A DNA stretch of 64,000 nt, taken from Flavobacterium selenitireducens. Its GTDB lineage: Bacteria; Bacteroidota; Bacteroidia; Flavobacteriales; Flavobacteriaceae. The translations under genes and the position numbers were made by a program. The DNA lies in assembly GCF_014748335.1 (NCBI RefSeq), contig NZ_JAAVIY010000004.1:186001-250000 (forward strand), read 5' to 3'. Below the pieces are notes generated by a model that had not been told where the DNA came from, searched no databases, and saw only the letters and a program-made list of their open reading frames with translations. This document shows, piece by piece, positions 26,463 to 34,587 of the stretch. The number at the start of each line of letters is the position of its first letter. Positions within the stretch are counted from its first letter, which is position 1.

Positions 26463-28748
26463 TTACCTTTTTAGCGCGAAGTGCCCTTTAACGCTGCGTC
26501 CGTCCTCTAATTCGAGAATAAACCAATAGTCGGTGGAAGGCATTTCCCTGGAATTGAATTTTCCGTCCCATCCGATGCCATTTCCAAGGAATTGATGCAG
26601 CAATTTTCCATATCGGTCAAAGATGTACACTTTGCTCGACGGTTGGGAAGACAGTGCGCTGATACGCCAAACATCGTTGAGGCCATCTCCGTTGGGCGTA
26701 AAAAATTTCGGATAGGCAACCAGTAATACCGGGAACGGCCCAATCTGGAAACAGCCATCGGGATCGCGAATGTAAATTGAGTAGTTTCCTCCGGCCAGGT
26801 TTTCAAATACCGGAGACGACTGGAAATTTTGTCCGTCGATGGAGAAGACGTAAGGTCCGGCTCCCGAATATTGTATCGTGATCGTATCGTTTCCGGATAT
26901 GTCGGCCGAGACGAAAACGGGAGGTTGCGGAATCGTCACGGTAAAGCTCTTCGTAGCCGTGCAACCGTCGGCGTTGGTTACCGTGACCGAATAATTGCCT
27001 GCCGCCGTTGTGGATATGTGATTCGTGGTTTCTCCGGTCGACCAAAGATAGGAGGAAAATGTATTTGCAACCGACAGTGTAACCGCCTGGCCTGGACAGG
27101 TTGCCAGCGTTTCGGGCTCAAAATTTGCCGGCTGCAGGGCGGAAACGTTGAGCGTGACTTTAACGACGTCATAACAGGCGATGCCACTGAAAACGCGGGC
27201 GTAAATTACCTGTTGGTTTGGTGTCGTGTTCGTAAACAAGTTGCCCAGTGGATTGGTTTGCTGAAGCGCGTCCTGGGTCGTCAGGTAATAGCCGACACTC
27301 ATCCCGACCGGCATTCCGGCTAAAATCACCGGGCTGACCTCGGCGCCAAGGTCAAACTCGGTCTTGCCGTCAATCTGGCCGTCTGTGTCGCAAACCGTGA
27401 TCGTTTGTGGAGAAGCGGGTTGGAAGGTCAGCTCGAGATGAACCGTGGAATACACATAGCACGATGCGCCGTACGCCATGCGGGCAATTACCGTGGTGCC
27501 GTCAGGAGCGTTATAAGCGGAAGGGTTCAGAATCCCATCGTTTCCTGCCATGGCATCGACCATGGATGTAAAGAACATCGTGGAACCAAATGTTCCGGGA
27601 ACGATGTTCAGCGTGTCGATTATCGAGGTAAGATCGAATATCGAATAGCCGTCGTTTTCAGGGTCGCATTGCACGAGTGCGGCGTCGGCGAGATACGGAG
27701 GTTCTACGTAATATTCTATCCTGGATTCGCCGGTTCCGGTGCAGCCGCCAGGCAATGCGATTTCGACGCGATAAGTTCCGGGAGCGGTCACAAGGTAGGT
27801 CGGATTGGTTTCTCCCGAAAGCAATTGGTCGTTTTTATACCACGAATAGGAAAGCGCGCCGGTTTCAGTGGCGTCGAGCCCTACGCTAAAACCCGGACAG
27901 ATCCCGCTGTTTTGCGAAATCAGCCGGTCGCCAAGGAATTTGTTGATCCTGAAACTTCCGCCTTCGAGAAAAATCGCGGAATCATAGAGATTGTTACCCT
28001 GATCGGCCACGACGATTTTTATGTGGTAGAGAACACCGGCTTCGACTATGGCCTGTGCCGTCAGCGGTTTGGTTTGTCCGTTGTAATTCGTCGGATGCTC
28101 GTAATCGTTGAACGCATCGAAATATTCCTCATTCGACGGAGGGCAGATCGTTCCCGGCCCTCTTACCGTATTGACCGTTACCGGAATGTCCGTAAAGGGC
28201 ACGACGGCCAAATTCTGGTAGGGTTCAGCCGTGTTGGCCTTCTTCAGCAAAAAGGCGAATCCGTCCGTGTAACCGCATTGGTTCTGGGACGGATTCGACA
28301 AGTATTGTTCGGACGAAAAAATGTAATTGAAACTGAAAAAGTTCGAGTTCGGCAAAAAGTCAAATTCGAGAACCGTTGCATTCGTGGAATTGCCGAGTTG
28401 CAGCGCCTGTTCAAGGTCGCTGTCGCCGGCCCAGTCGGTCGGGCCTTCGCTTAAAATATCGGAATTTGGCCCTACGGCCGATGCCGCGCGACCCGTCGTA
28501 AGCACCACGCCTTCCTGAAAAGGGAATGTGCTGCCGTTGGCATTGAAATATCCGAAAGTGTTGCCGCTGCTAAAATTCCATCCCGTAACGACAATGTTGC
28601 TGGCCTGTCCGCAAGGGCTGTCGATGAGGATATCGTTGACGAGCTGATCCGTAGTGTAATCTTCGTCTATCGCGATATACTGGCCAAAAGCGAGATGACC
28701 CAACAAAAACGAAAGCACCATAAAAAATTTCTCCCAGACCCTATCCAT
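26463..28748 (-). CDS. T9SS type B surface protein with choice-of-anchor-L-like domain
   Basis: A 761-residue secreted protein. A signal peptide ends in LAFGQ near residue 23. Residues 30-265 match the choice-of-anchor L pattern (EGVVLTTGRAA, LEFDFLPNSNFFSFNYIFSSEQY, GFAFLLKK, VVADQGNNLYDSAIFLEGGSF). An Ig-like module (YSWYKNDQLLSGETNPTY) is followed by two CHU-type repeats with CDTDGQIDGKTEFDL-like Asp motifs and a PKD-like module (YLWSTGETTNHIS). The type B sorting domain at 685-761 (KFFTPNGDGLNDVW, FDRYGKLL, GWDGKFNSREMPSTDYWF) closely resembles that of the next gene 24 nt downstream, with which it probably forms an operon. An internal Met at residue 10 is a less likely start. Confidence 0.9.
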   Translation of the reverse strand: MDRVWEKFFMVLSFLLGHLAFGQYIAIDEDYTTDQLVNDILIDSPCGQASNIVVTGWNFSSGNTFGYFNANGSTFPFQEGVVLTTGRAASAVGPNSDILSEGPTDWAGDSDLEQALQLGNSTNATVLEFDFLPNSNFFSFNYIFSSEQYLSNPSQNQCGYTDGFAFLLKKANTAEPYQNLAVVPFTDIPVTVNTVRGPGTICPPSNEEYFDAFNDYEHPTNYNGQTKPLTAQAIVEAGVLYHIKIVVADQGNNLYDSAIFLEGGSFRINKFLGDRLISQNSGICPGFSVGLDATETGALSYSWYKNDQLLSGETNPTYLVTAPGTYRVEIALPGGCTGTGESRIEYYVEPPYLADAALVQCDPENDGYSIFDLTSIIDTLNIVPGTFGSTMFFTSMVDAMAGNDGILNPSAYNAPDGTTVIARMAYGASCYVYSTVHLELTFQPASPQTITVCDTDGQIDGKTEFDLGAEVSPVILAGMPVGMSVGYYLTTQDALQQTNPLGNLFTNTTPNQQVIYARVFSGIACYDVVKVTLNVSALQPANFEPETLATCPGQAVTLSVANTFSSYLWSTGETTNHISTTAAGNYSVTVTNADGCTATKSFTVTIPQPPVFVSADISGNDTITIQYSGAGPYVFSIDGQNFQSSPVFENLAGGNYSIYIRDPDGCFQIGPFPVLLVAYPKFFTPNGDGLNDVWRISALSSQPSSKVYIFDRYGKLLHQFLGNGIGWDGKFNSREMPSTDYWFILELEDGRSVKGHFALKR

Positions 28749-28756
28749 AGCAGGGG

Positions 28757-28764
28757 CAAAGATA
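28757..28764 (-). promoter_or_regulatory. -7 promoter element for the T9SS protein operon
   Basis: The minus strand reads TATCTTTG (TAnnTTTG), directly abutting the stop codon of the ABC permease gene (28765) and ending 8 nt before the ATG at 28748. The leader would be very short. Confidence 0.5.
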
Positions 28765-29598
28765 CTACAAATCCCGTTTTTCGAGAATTTTATACGAGAA
28801 ATACACGAAAAAAGCGATCCAGAAACACACGATCAATGCGGCGATGATACTCACGTCGGAATTCCCGAAATCATCTATCCCCAACGTGTTTCCAGCCTTG
28901 CGAACGACGCTGAGTTTCGTCCACGGTTCCTTGATGAGGTTCGACATTGACTCTAACGGAAGCACCGAAATCGCCTTGGACGCGAGCTCGCGGTTGTTGG
29001 AAAGATACCATATAAGCAGCCAGCTGAGTTTTTCGACAATATACCAGAGAATGATGAAGCCCAGAGAAAATGCCGAGCGCTTGACGAGAATCCCTGCGAA
29101 AAGGCACATCGAGAAAAATCCGGCGAGTTTGAGGAAATAAGCAGGAATGTACTCCATCCGCATAAAAATCACAGCAAGTTCGTTCATCGAGGAAAACGCC
29201 AGTCCCAAGAGTAGGGAAACCACGAAAACAAACAGGGACGAAACGCTGGCAAAAACAAGGACCGTCAGGAATTTTGAAGTAATGAATTCTTTTTTGCTGA
29301 GACCGTCAATAAGGTTTTGCTTCAAGGTTCCGTACGAATATTCGTTCGCCATCATAGAGACGATGATCACGGCCAGGAATAATTTGAAACCGGAAGCGAT
29401 ATACGTATTGAAATGCCAGATATACGGAAAGTTGAAAATACCCATGTCGGCGAGGTGAAACTTGAAATTGCCGATGTCTAACTTGATCGAGGCGACCAGC
29501 GCTATGGCCGTCAGCAAGACAAAATAACTGATCGTCAGGATTTTGCTCGAGCGGTTCATCCAGATTTTCTGGAGTTCTATGGAGAGGAGGCGTTTCAT
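28765..29598 (-). CDS. ABC-2 type transporter permease
   Basis: A 277-residue membrane protein with six predicted helices (for example ILTISYFVLLTAIALVA, LFLAVIIVSMMANEYS and VSIIAALIVCFWIAFFVYF). The motif NEYSYGTLKQNLIDGLSKKEFITSK after the second helix is the coupling region typical of ABC-2 permeases. It overlaps the upstream ATPase gene by 4 nt (ATGA), so the two are translationally coupled and form one exporter. The substrate cannot be told from sequence; bacteriocin-, lantibiotic- or drug-type exporters share this architecture. Confidence 0.9.
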   Translation of the reverse strand: MKRLLSIELQKIWMNRSSKILTISYFVLLTAIALVASIKLDIGNFKFHLADMGIFNFPYIWHFNTYIASGFKLFLAVIIVSMMANEYSYGTLKQNLIDGLSKKEFITSKFLTVLVFASVSSLFVFVVSLLLGLAFSSMNELAVIFMRMEYIPAYFLKLAGFFSMCLFAGILVKRSAFSLGFIILWYIVEKLSWLLIWYLSNNRELASKAISVLPLESMSNLIKEPWTKLSVVRKAGNTLGIDDFGNSDVSIIAALIVCFWIAFFVYFSYKILEKRDL

Positions 29599-30500
29599 GC
29601 TTTGGATTGTGTGTTGGTGAGTTCAAGGAATTGCTCTTCGAGACTTGTCTTGCGGAAGACCAGGTGGCAAATCGCAATGTTTTTCGAAAACAGGTAGCGG
29701 TTCATTTCAGAAGGGTGCAGGCCAGATTTGAGGTAAGCGATGATTTTGCCGTTCTCTTCTTTTACCTTTTCGACGGCTTCGTGGGTTTCCACTGCAGATT
29801 TGAGGGCCTGCATGTCCGATGCTTCGAGTTCGAAAAAACCTTCGTTGGACGACATGCCGTCGACGCTGCCCGAATACAACATTTCTCCTTTGCGCAACAC
29901 CACGACATGCGAACACACTTTTTCCACTTCGTCAAGCAAATGGGAAGCGAGCAGGATCGTCGTTCCCATTGAGGCGATTTTTCGGATGATGTCGCGTATT
30001 TGATGGATTCCCTGAGGGTCGAGACCGTTCGTAGGTTCGTCGAGAATCAGGATTTCGGGATCGTTGAGCAAGGCCGATGCAATGGCCAGGCGTTGTTTCA
30101 TCCCGAGTGAAAACGTGCGGAATTTACTGTCTTTTCGCTCTAAAAGTCCAACAAGCGACAGTTTTTCCTCGACTTTAGAGAACGGAATGCTCTTGATTTT
30201 GCAGACGAGTTCCAGATTCTGAACCGCCGTCATGTACGGATAGAAATTCGGGCGTTCGATGATCGCGCCGACTTTCTTGAGCGCCTCGTGGGTTTCGAGC
30301 TTGCCGTCGAACCAGGCATAATCGCCTCCGGTGCGGTTCACGACGTTAAGTACTATTCCCAGCGTCGTCGACTTTCCGGATCCGTTAGGACCGAGAATGC
30401 CGTAGACATTGCCTTTGTGGATTTCGAAAGAAACGTTCCTGACCGCGTGAACGGCCCCGTATTTCTTGTCGAGGTTTTTGATGGATAGGATTGTTTCCAA
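29595..30500 (-). CDS. ABC transporter ATP-binding protein
   Basis: A 301-residue ATPase. Walker A is GPNGSGKST at residues 38-46, the Q-loop region is GAIIERPNFYP, the signature is SLGMKQRLAIA, Walker B is EILILDEPTNGLDPQG, and the switch is LLASHLL. The C-terminal 80 residues form the accessory domain common to ABC-2 exporters of the CcmA/BcrA kind. It is the first gene of a two-gene operon with the permease. Exporter function is sure at family level; the cargo is unknown. Confidence 0.93.
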   Translation of the reverse strand: METILSIKNLDKKYGAVHAVRNVSFEIHKGNVYGILGPNGSGKSTTLGIVLNVVNRTGGDYAWFDGKLETHEALKKVGAIIERPNFYPYMTAVQNLELVCKIKSIPFSKVEEKLSLVGLLERKDSKFRTFSLGMKQRLAIASALLNDPEILILDEPTNGLDPQGIHQIRDIIRKIASMGTTILLASHLLDEVEKVCSHVVVLRKGEMLYSGSVDGMSSNEGFFELEASDMQALKSAVETHEAVEKVKEENGKIIAYLKSGLHPSEMNRYLFSKNIAICHLVFRKTSLEEQFLELTNTQSKA

Positions 30501-30579
30501 GGTTGGTTAGGTTTTAGTTTGAAACGAACGGGTTTGGCGTTTGTTACCGCTAAATGTAAAAAAATCCGCTTGAGTGCCG

Positions 30580-30616
30580 AAAATAAAAACGAAAAGCGCC
30601 CAAATACGGACGCTTC
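30580..30616 (-). terminator. Probable terminator after the lipoprotein gene
   Basis: On the minus strand AAGCGTCC pairs with GGGCGCTT (one mismatch) and is followed by TTCGTTTTTATTTT, 25 nt past the stop at 30641. Confidence 0.55.
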
Positions 30617-30640
30617 CCAACTAACCTTATCACAAAATAA

Positions 30641-31219
30641 TCAATTCTTAAGTAAGATGATCCAATCCCAATCGGCGGGATTGCCGATGCCAACACTTGG
30701 CGTATAAAGAAAAATCTTCGCAGTCGCCGTCGGGTTGGCTTGCAGGTATTGACGCACCTTGACCAAGCCCTGAACGTGTGACCAAGGCTGATGGTAATCG
30801 AATTCCTGGCCTGAAGGGTTGAAGACGTTCTCGAACCCGTTCAGGGGAGTTTGATAATCGTCTGTAAGTACGTGTTCGAACGAACCGGCTGGATCGAACG
30901 CGTCCGGAAAGTGAAGCTGGCCGAGTCCCATCCAATGGATTTCCCCGTAGAAAATTTCGGTGTCGAGTTCGTCGTAATACAGTTTCACCCAACCGAAGTC
31001 GCCGGGTTCCTGGTATTCGTGGGTAACTGTAAAATCGGTGGTGGCTTGTTCGAACGTGAATTCCTTTCCGCCTTCAAAAGTGTTCGTGGTGTAATCGACC
31101 TTGAGCATCAGCAGTTTGTTGCCGTCCACGGGATCGATGGTGTTGGCGGGGGAGGCGTCTTCCCCGCTACAGCTTGCCAGCAACAAAAGCGGCAAGGCCA
31201 AAAGCGCAAATTTTTTCAT
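30641..31219 (-). CDS. Hypothetical lipoprotein
   Basis: A 192-residue predicted lipoprotein. The start is taken at 31219 (MKKFALLALPLLLLASC), because the signal peptide and lipobox LASC follow it directly; longer in-frame extensions have no signal character. The mature region is beta-rich (LLMLKVDYTTNTFEGGKEFTF, VKLYYDELDTEIFYGEIHWMG) and ends PADWDWIILLKN. I do not recognise the family. It lies upstream of the ABC genes on the same strand but is separated from them by a probable terminator. Confidence 0.75.
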   Translation of the reverse strand: MKKFALLALPLLLLASCSGEDASPANTIDPVDGNKLLMLKVDYTTNTFEGGKEFTFEQATTDFTVTHEYQEPGDFGWVKLYYDELDTEIFYGEIHWMGLGQLHFPDAFDPAGSFEHVLTDDYQTPLNGFENVFNPSGQEFDYHQPWSHVQGLVKVRQYLQANPTATAKIFLYTPSVGIGNPADWDWIILLKN

Positions 31220-31305
31220 ATCTGTTTTGATTGATTCAGATTGCAGATGTGAAAATTTCGGGATGGTTGCGGGATTAAATGTTAATTTTAGGATTGTGTT
31301 TGGGT

Positions 31306-31412
31306 GGTTTAACATTTTCGGTAGATTTTCTGTAGTTTACAGGTTGTTGAAAATGATAAATTTACCACGGGTGGGGCCGGGGAATGCTGCCGATTTAAAA
31401 CGTGTCGAAATA
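31306..31412. repeat. About 107-bp intergenic repeat, copy 1
   Basis: This segment runs from TTTAACATTTTCGG through CTGTAGTTTACAG (a perfect 5-bp inverted repeat with loop GTT), AAATTTACCACGGGTGGGGC and CGGGGAATGCTG. It recurs 166 bp further on as copy 2 with only scattered differences. There is no coding potential. The 558-bp spacer 31220-31777 holds nothing else except the terminator and the heptamer tract. Confidence 0.75.
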
Positions 31413-31471
31413 AGCGGTTTATCGATGTCGTATTACCGTCATCAAAATCGAGCTCGAACAATAGAAACATT

Positions 31472-31579
31472 TGGTTAACATTTTCGGCAGATTTTCTGTA
31501 GTTTACAGATTATGAAAAAATGTTAAATTTACCACGGGTGGGGCCGGGGAATGCTGTCTATTTAAAATGTTTAGAAACT
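31472..31579. repeat. About 107-bp intergenic repeat, copy 2
   Basis: A direct repeat of 31306-31412. The blocks GATTTTCTGTAGTTTACAG and AAATTTACCACGGGTGGGGC are identical; differences cluster in the A-rich middle. A more distant inverted relative may lie at 59290-59350. Confidence 0.75.
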
Positions 31580-31608
31580 AACAGGCATATCGCAAACAAC
31601 ATGTTATA

Positions 31609-31648
31609 AAAAAAACGGCATCCAATGCTACCGGAAGCCGTTTTTTTA
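31609..31648 (-). terminator. Probable terminator near the nucleoid-protein gene
   Basis: ACGGC-a-TCC pairs with GGA-a-GCCGT, with A tracts on the left and seven T on the right, so it could act in both directions. It lies beyond the heptamer tract that follows the stop at 31778. Confidence 0.55.
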
Positions 31649-31654
31649 ATTTTG

Positions 31655-31774
31655 CTTAAACCTTAAACCTTAAACCTTAAACCTTAAACCTTAAACCTTA
31701 AACCTTAAACCTTAAACCTTAAACCTTAAACCTTAAACCTTAAACCTTAAACCTTAAACCTTAAATCTTAAATC
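31655..31774. repeat. Heptamer tandem repeat, about 17 units of CTTAAAC
   Basis: Near-perfect tandem copies of a 7-nt unit end 3 nt from the stop codon of the minus-strand gene at 31778. On that gene's sense strand the unit reads GTTTAAG and contains TAA. Only the last units show drift (TTAAATC). Confidence 0.95.
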
Positions 31775-31777
31775 CCG

Positions 31778-32836
31778 TCAAGATTTGTTCTCCTTGTTAA
31801 AATACACGAGATAATAATACATCTGCTTCTCTTCATCCCAACCTTTTTCAACGAATTTTTCGGCGCTTTCCGGATTGATGAAGTCAAGCTTTATCTGGAT
31901 GTTCGTGTCCAGGTTGATCACATTCTTGATCGATTTTCGCACGTCCGACACCGCCGCATTGGCAATAGGGAAGCTGGTCACGTCCTCAATGCTGAACTTT
32001 TCGCCTTTGTCCACTTTGTAATTCTTAAACTCCGGGATAAGATCCGGGTTATCGATGACCTCGTTCAAAAATGCGGTTTCTTCGAATTCGTCATTTTTGG
32101 CGAAGTAATTGACCGATCGGTTCATGAACATGACTTCCTCTTTTTTGTCTTCGGCCGGAAGCACGACGTCTTTGGCGAAACTCTGGCAAAATTTCAGATA
32201 CTTCTTAGTCATGAAATTCTCGTCCTCGAACAAATCGACGTTGAGGAAATGCTCGAGCCAATAACGGGCGTCGTAGCGATTTGAATCCACCGAAAGAATC
32301 TTGAAGCCTTCCTCTTTTTTGTAATTGAAGATGATGCAGCCTTTGTCCAAACGGTTCAGGCTGATACCTTGCTCAAGGCGCATTTCGAGGTTTTCGCCTT
32401 TCTCGTCGAATTGCAAAAAGTCTGCTTGGATTTCGCTTTTGAAAATCCCGATGGCATCCACTTGATTGTTGTCGATCGAGAGATTCGTCAAATGCGCGAT
32501 ATATACTTCTCCGTTTTTGATATGCGGATGGCCCGACTGCTCATAAAGATGGTGGGCGATCTTTTTTGAGATTTCGTGTGCATTCGATGGATTTGCAAAA
32601 AGCTCGTTGGCCAGTTTGTACATGTCGTTGTATTCGAGGTCGACCTCGTGCGCGAACTGGTAGTAGTTTTCCTCTTTTTCGCGGAACGGCTTAAAGAAAA
32701 ATTCCTTTAAAAGCGGCGTCAATTCATCGTTCGGATGAAACGGTTGCTCCGACAAAAACGTGCCTTCGTTTCGGCTTTTGTTACCCACGCGGTGGAGTGA
32801 AAGTTCGTGGATTTGGGTGTTGAATAAGTTGATCAT
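31778..32836 (-). CDS. Nucleoid-associated protein, YejK/NdpA (NA37) family
   Basis: A 352-residue soluble protein beginning MINLFNTQIHELSLHRVGNK, a typical NA37-family opening. The family signatures are EVYIAHLTNLSIDNNQVDAIGIFKSE, GCIIFNYKKEEGFKILSVDS and ARYWLEHFLNV, spread through residues 110-205. Family members bind DNA in the nucleoid; Bacteroidota and Proteobacteria homologues are of similar length. The C-terminus is followed within 3 nt by the heptamer tract. No TAnnTTTG is obvious upstream. Confidence 0.85.
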   Translation of the reverse strand: MINLFNTQIHELSLHRVGNKSRNEGTFLSEQPFHPNDELTPLLKEFFFKPFREKEENYYQFAHEVDLEYNDMYKLANELFANPSNAHEISKKIAHHLYEQSGHPHIKNGEVYIAHLTNLSIDNNQVDAIGIFKSEIQADFLQFDEKGENLEMRLEQGISLNRLDKGCIIFNYKKEEGFKILSVDSNRYDARYWLEHFLNVDLFEDENFMTKKYLKFCQSFAKDVVLPAEDKKEEVMFMNRSVNYFAKNDEFEETAFLNEVIDNPDLIPEFKNYKVDKGEKFSIEDVTSFPIANAAVSDVRKSIKNVINLDTNIQIKLDFINPESAEKFVEKGWDEEKQMYYYLVYFNKENKS

Positions 32837-33161
32837 ATGTTTGGTGCTGAATAACGGAGCGTTGAAGTGCTGAAGTTCCGGCCGAGTAGGACTGCTTCAG
32901 CCTCTTGGCAAAGGATCGGGCATGGTTTCTGATTCTCCGCTTTTATTGATGGAATATATTGTTCGTCTGTAAAATGTTTGATGGTTTACCGATTCAGTTT
33001 GAGTTGGAAATTCACGATAATAATCGTGAAATCAAAGCTAGGGCGAGGGACGTTCCTGTTGGTTGCACTGCATTGTCGCGAAATTGTCGCAAGCTATGCC
33101 AATAGCCGACCCGTCAACTTAGGATATCAAGCCTAAATCTCGAGCTACCGAAGCGGATCAC
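32837..33161. other. 325-bp intergenic region, nothing recognised
   Basis: Between the nucleoid-protein gene and the pRiA4b ORF-3-like gene. I see no supported ORF, tRNA, terminator or consensus promoter; it may carry the promoter of the nucleoid-protein gene in a form I cannot recognise. Confidence 0.5.
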
Positions 33162-33695
33162 TCAATTCCAATTTTCCTCAAACCCGTAATCTTCGAAATT
33201 CCCGCTGTCTCCGAACTCATCGAAGTCGTTATCATCGAATCCGTCTTCGTCGAAATCCATTTCATTGCCGTCGGCCTCGAATTCCTTTTCGGGCGCTTCC
33301 CCTGGCATGATTCCATGGCTGAAAAGCATCTCCGGATAGGTCTCTCCTGGTTTTTCCTCCTCTATGGCGGCCAGTTCCACAAGGAACGTCCACATGTTCA
33401 TAAAATCGTAAACATATATGATTTTAGTCTGCTCCTGGTTGAGCAATCCAGACAATTGGTAGTCGGCCATGACCATTTGTTCACCGGCCACGTCTCCCGT
33501 GTCAAAAAGCGGGATTTCGTCCTCCTGGTTCCAGTTGTCGTCGCAGGTATAAAACGAGGCCACTTCGGCACCGTCAAAACCAAAAGCGTTCACCAATGCA
33601 TTGTGCAGGTCTTCAAGCGTGTCGGCATCCTGAATGGCAATATCCCTGAAAACATCCTCTTCGGCATCCAGAATCGCCCTGAATTTGTAAACCAT
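33162..33695 (-). CDS. pRiA4b ORF-3-like (IS1096 TnpR-like) family protein with acidic tail
   Basis: A 177-residue protein. MVYKFRAILDAEEDVFRDIAIQDADTLEDLH is the characteristic start of the plasmid pRiA4b ORF-3-like family, which also includes IS1096 passenger proteins, but no transposon genes are nearby. Conserved features include FYTCDDNWNQEDEIPLFD and YVYDFMNMWTFLVEL (the Y-x-YDFGDxW-like core). The last 40 residues are almost entirely Asp/Glu with a few Phe/Gly. The start at 33695 is chosen because a -7 box lies at 33717-33724, so the longer frame would begin upstream of the promoter. Function unknown. Confidence 0.85.
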   Translation of the reverse strand: MVYKFRAILDAEEDVFRDIAIQDADTLEDLHNALVNAFGFDGAEVASFYTCDDNWNQEDEIPLFDTGDVAGEQMVMADYQLSGLLNQEQTKIIYVYDFMNMWTFLVELAAIEEEKPGETYPEMLFSHGIMPGEAPEKEFEADGNEMDFDEDGFDDNDFDEFGDSGNFEDYGFEENWN

Positions 33696-33716
33696 GATCC
33701 AAAAAATTTGAGAACG

Positions 33717-33724
33717 CAAATATA
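33717..33724 (-). promoter_or_regulatory. -7 promoter element for the pRiA4b ORF-3-like gene
   Basis: The minus strand reads TATATTTG (TAnnTTTG), 21 nt before the ATG at 33695; it decides the start. Confidence 0.6.
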
Positions 33725-33770
33725 AGGTACAAAAAAGCGCCTGCGGTAAAAAGTAATCAACAATCGGGTC

Positions 33771-33796
33771 AAAAAAAAAGCCCGTTTTCACGGGCC
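33771..33796 (-). terminator. Rho-independent terminator after the small helical protein gene
   Basis: On the minus strand GCCCG-TGAAAA-CGGGC is followed by a run of nine T, 5 nt past the stop at 33801. Confidence 0.9.
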
Positions 33797-33800
33797 TTGT

Positions 33801-34187
33801 TTATTTTTTTGTCTTCTCGTCGGTCATCGAGGCGAGAATCGTCTGGATTTCTGAGAATTGTTTGCGGAGTTCAGATTCCGGAGCTTTTGCAAGCGCCTTT
33901 TTGTTCAAGGCGTCCGCTTTGGCCGAAAGTTGGTTTATCGCGTCCTGCGTCTTTTTATTCTTGAAATTGGCCGGAGCTTCAGATGTTTTCAATTGTTCCA
34001 CCTGCTGGGCCAACGTCGATGCGAACGAAAACGCAGCGGCGTTGTTTTGCTCGAGGTTCGTGTTGATGCGCGCCGCGACCTCCTTTACGTCGTTTAGTTT
34101 TGGCCAGTTGGTTTTTGCCGTCTGGGCCGATACGGCATTGATCGCAAAGAATAGCGCGACGGCTGCCAGAATTTTGATGTGTTTCAT
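33801..34187 (-). CDS. Small exported helical protein, unknown function
   Basis: A 128-residue protein with a clear signal peptide (MKHIKILAAVALFFAINAVSAQ, cut after SAQ). The mature 106 residues are predicted to be almost all helical and rich in Ala, Lys, Gln and Glu (VKEVAARINTNLEQNNAAAF, INQLSAKADALNKKALAKAP). It is probably a periplasmic helical bundle. I do not recognise the family. It has its own -7 promoter and a strong terminator, so it is monocistronic. Confidence 0.8.
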   Translation of the reverse strand: MKHIKILAAVALFFAINAVSAQTAKTNWPKLNDVKEVAARINTNLEQNNAAAFSFASTLAQQVEQLKTSEAPANFKNKKTQDAINQLSAKADALNKKALAKAPESELRKQFSEIQTILASMTDEKTKK

Positions 34188-34211
34188 GGTTAGTTGAGTT
34201 TATATAGCTTT

Positions 34212-34219
34212 CAAATATA
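34212..34219 (-). promoter_or_regulatory. -7 promoter element for the small helical protein gene
   Basis: The minus strand reads TATATTTG (TAnnTTTG), 24 nt before the ATG at 34187. Identical to the box of the neighbouring gene at 33717. Confidence 0.6.
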
Positions 34220-34267
34220 ATAATTTATTCATCTTGAGCAACTGTTGCCGCCTCGATTGTGAAGCCG

Positions 34268-34524
34268 TCACAGTCGACGAAGGTCAAACCAAATCACGCC
34301 GTTCACATACGGAATATCGCAACGGGCCTCGTTCATTACGACCGAACTTCCGTCGGGTTGATACTGTTTTTCGTAGTAGACTGACAATTGTCTTGCGAAA
34401 GCGACCGGAAATACGTGTCTTCAAACAACCAAATGTCTTTAAGCGGGTTTCGCACGCGAACACAACAACACATATCCGCAAAATAGAAAACCAACTTATT
34501 TACGTCGGTTTGGTTAAAAAAAAT
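34268..34524 (-). pseudogene. Probable decayed gene remnant (frameshifted)
   Basis: Two minus-strand frames look protein-like. The upstream frame (34524 to about 34385) reads VRNPLKDIWLFEDTYFRSLS. The downstream frame, ending with TGA at 34268-34270, reads VYYEKQYQPDG, SVVMNEARCDIPYVNG and VIWFDLRRL. They join if one base is restored near 34378-34385. There is no usable start codon at the 5' end. I read this as the last roughly 80 codons of a gene that lost its 5' part and a base. The family is not recognised. The rest of the 34188-34587 spacer holds only a promoter. Confidence 0.4.
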
Positions 34525-34587
34525 TTAAGACCGGCAATACAATTGCCTTCACAATCGCTGCCCAATTTGAGATTTCCGGATACTGGC

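Noticed and set aside
27405-28454. A 349-codon plus-strand open frame
   Set aside because: It is antisense to the choice-of-anchor-L T9SS gene, which has a signal peptide and sorting domain; the antisense frame is a composition effect.
31655-31774. The TTAAACC-like tract as a true telomere or linear replicon end
   Set aside because: It is internal, flanked by ordinary genes on both sides, and other tracts with different units sit at similar places; slippage behind a gene end explains it better.
33162-33695. Interpretation of the pRiA4b ORF-3-like gene as part of an insertion sequence
   Set aside because: No transposase, terminal inverted repeats or target duplication are visible around it; the family also exists as ordinary chromosomal genes.
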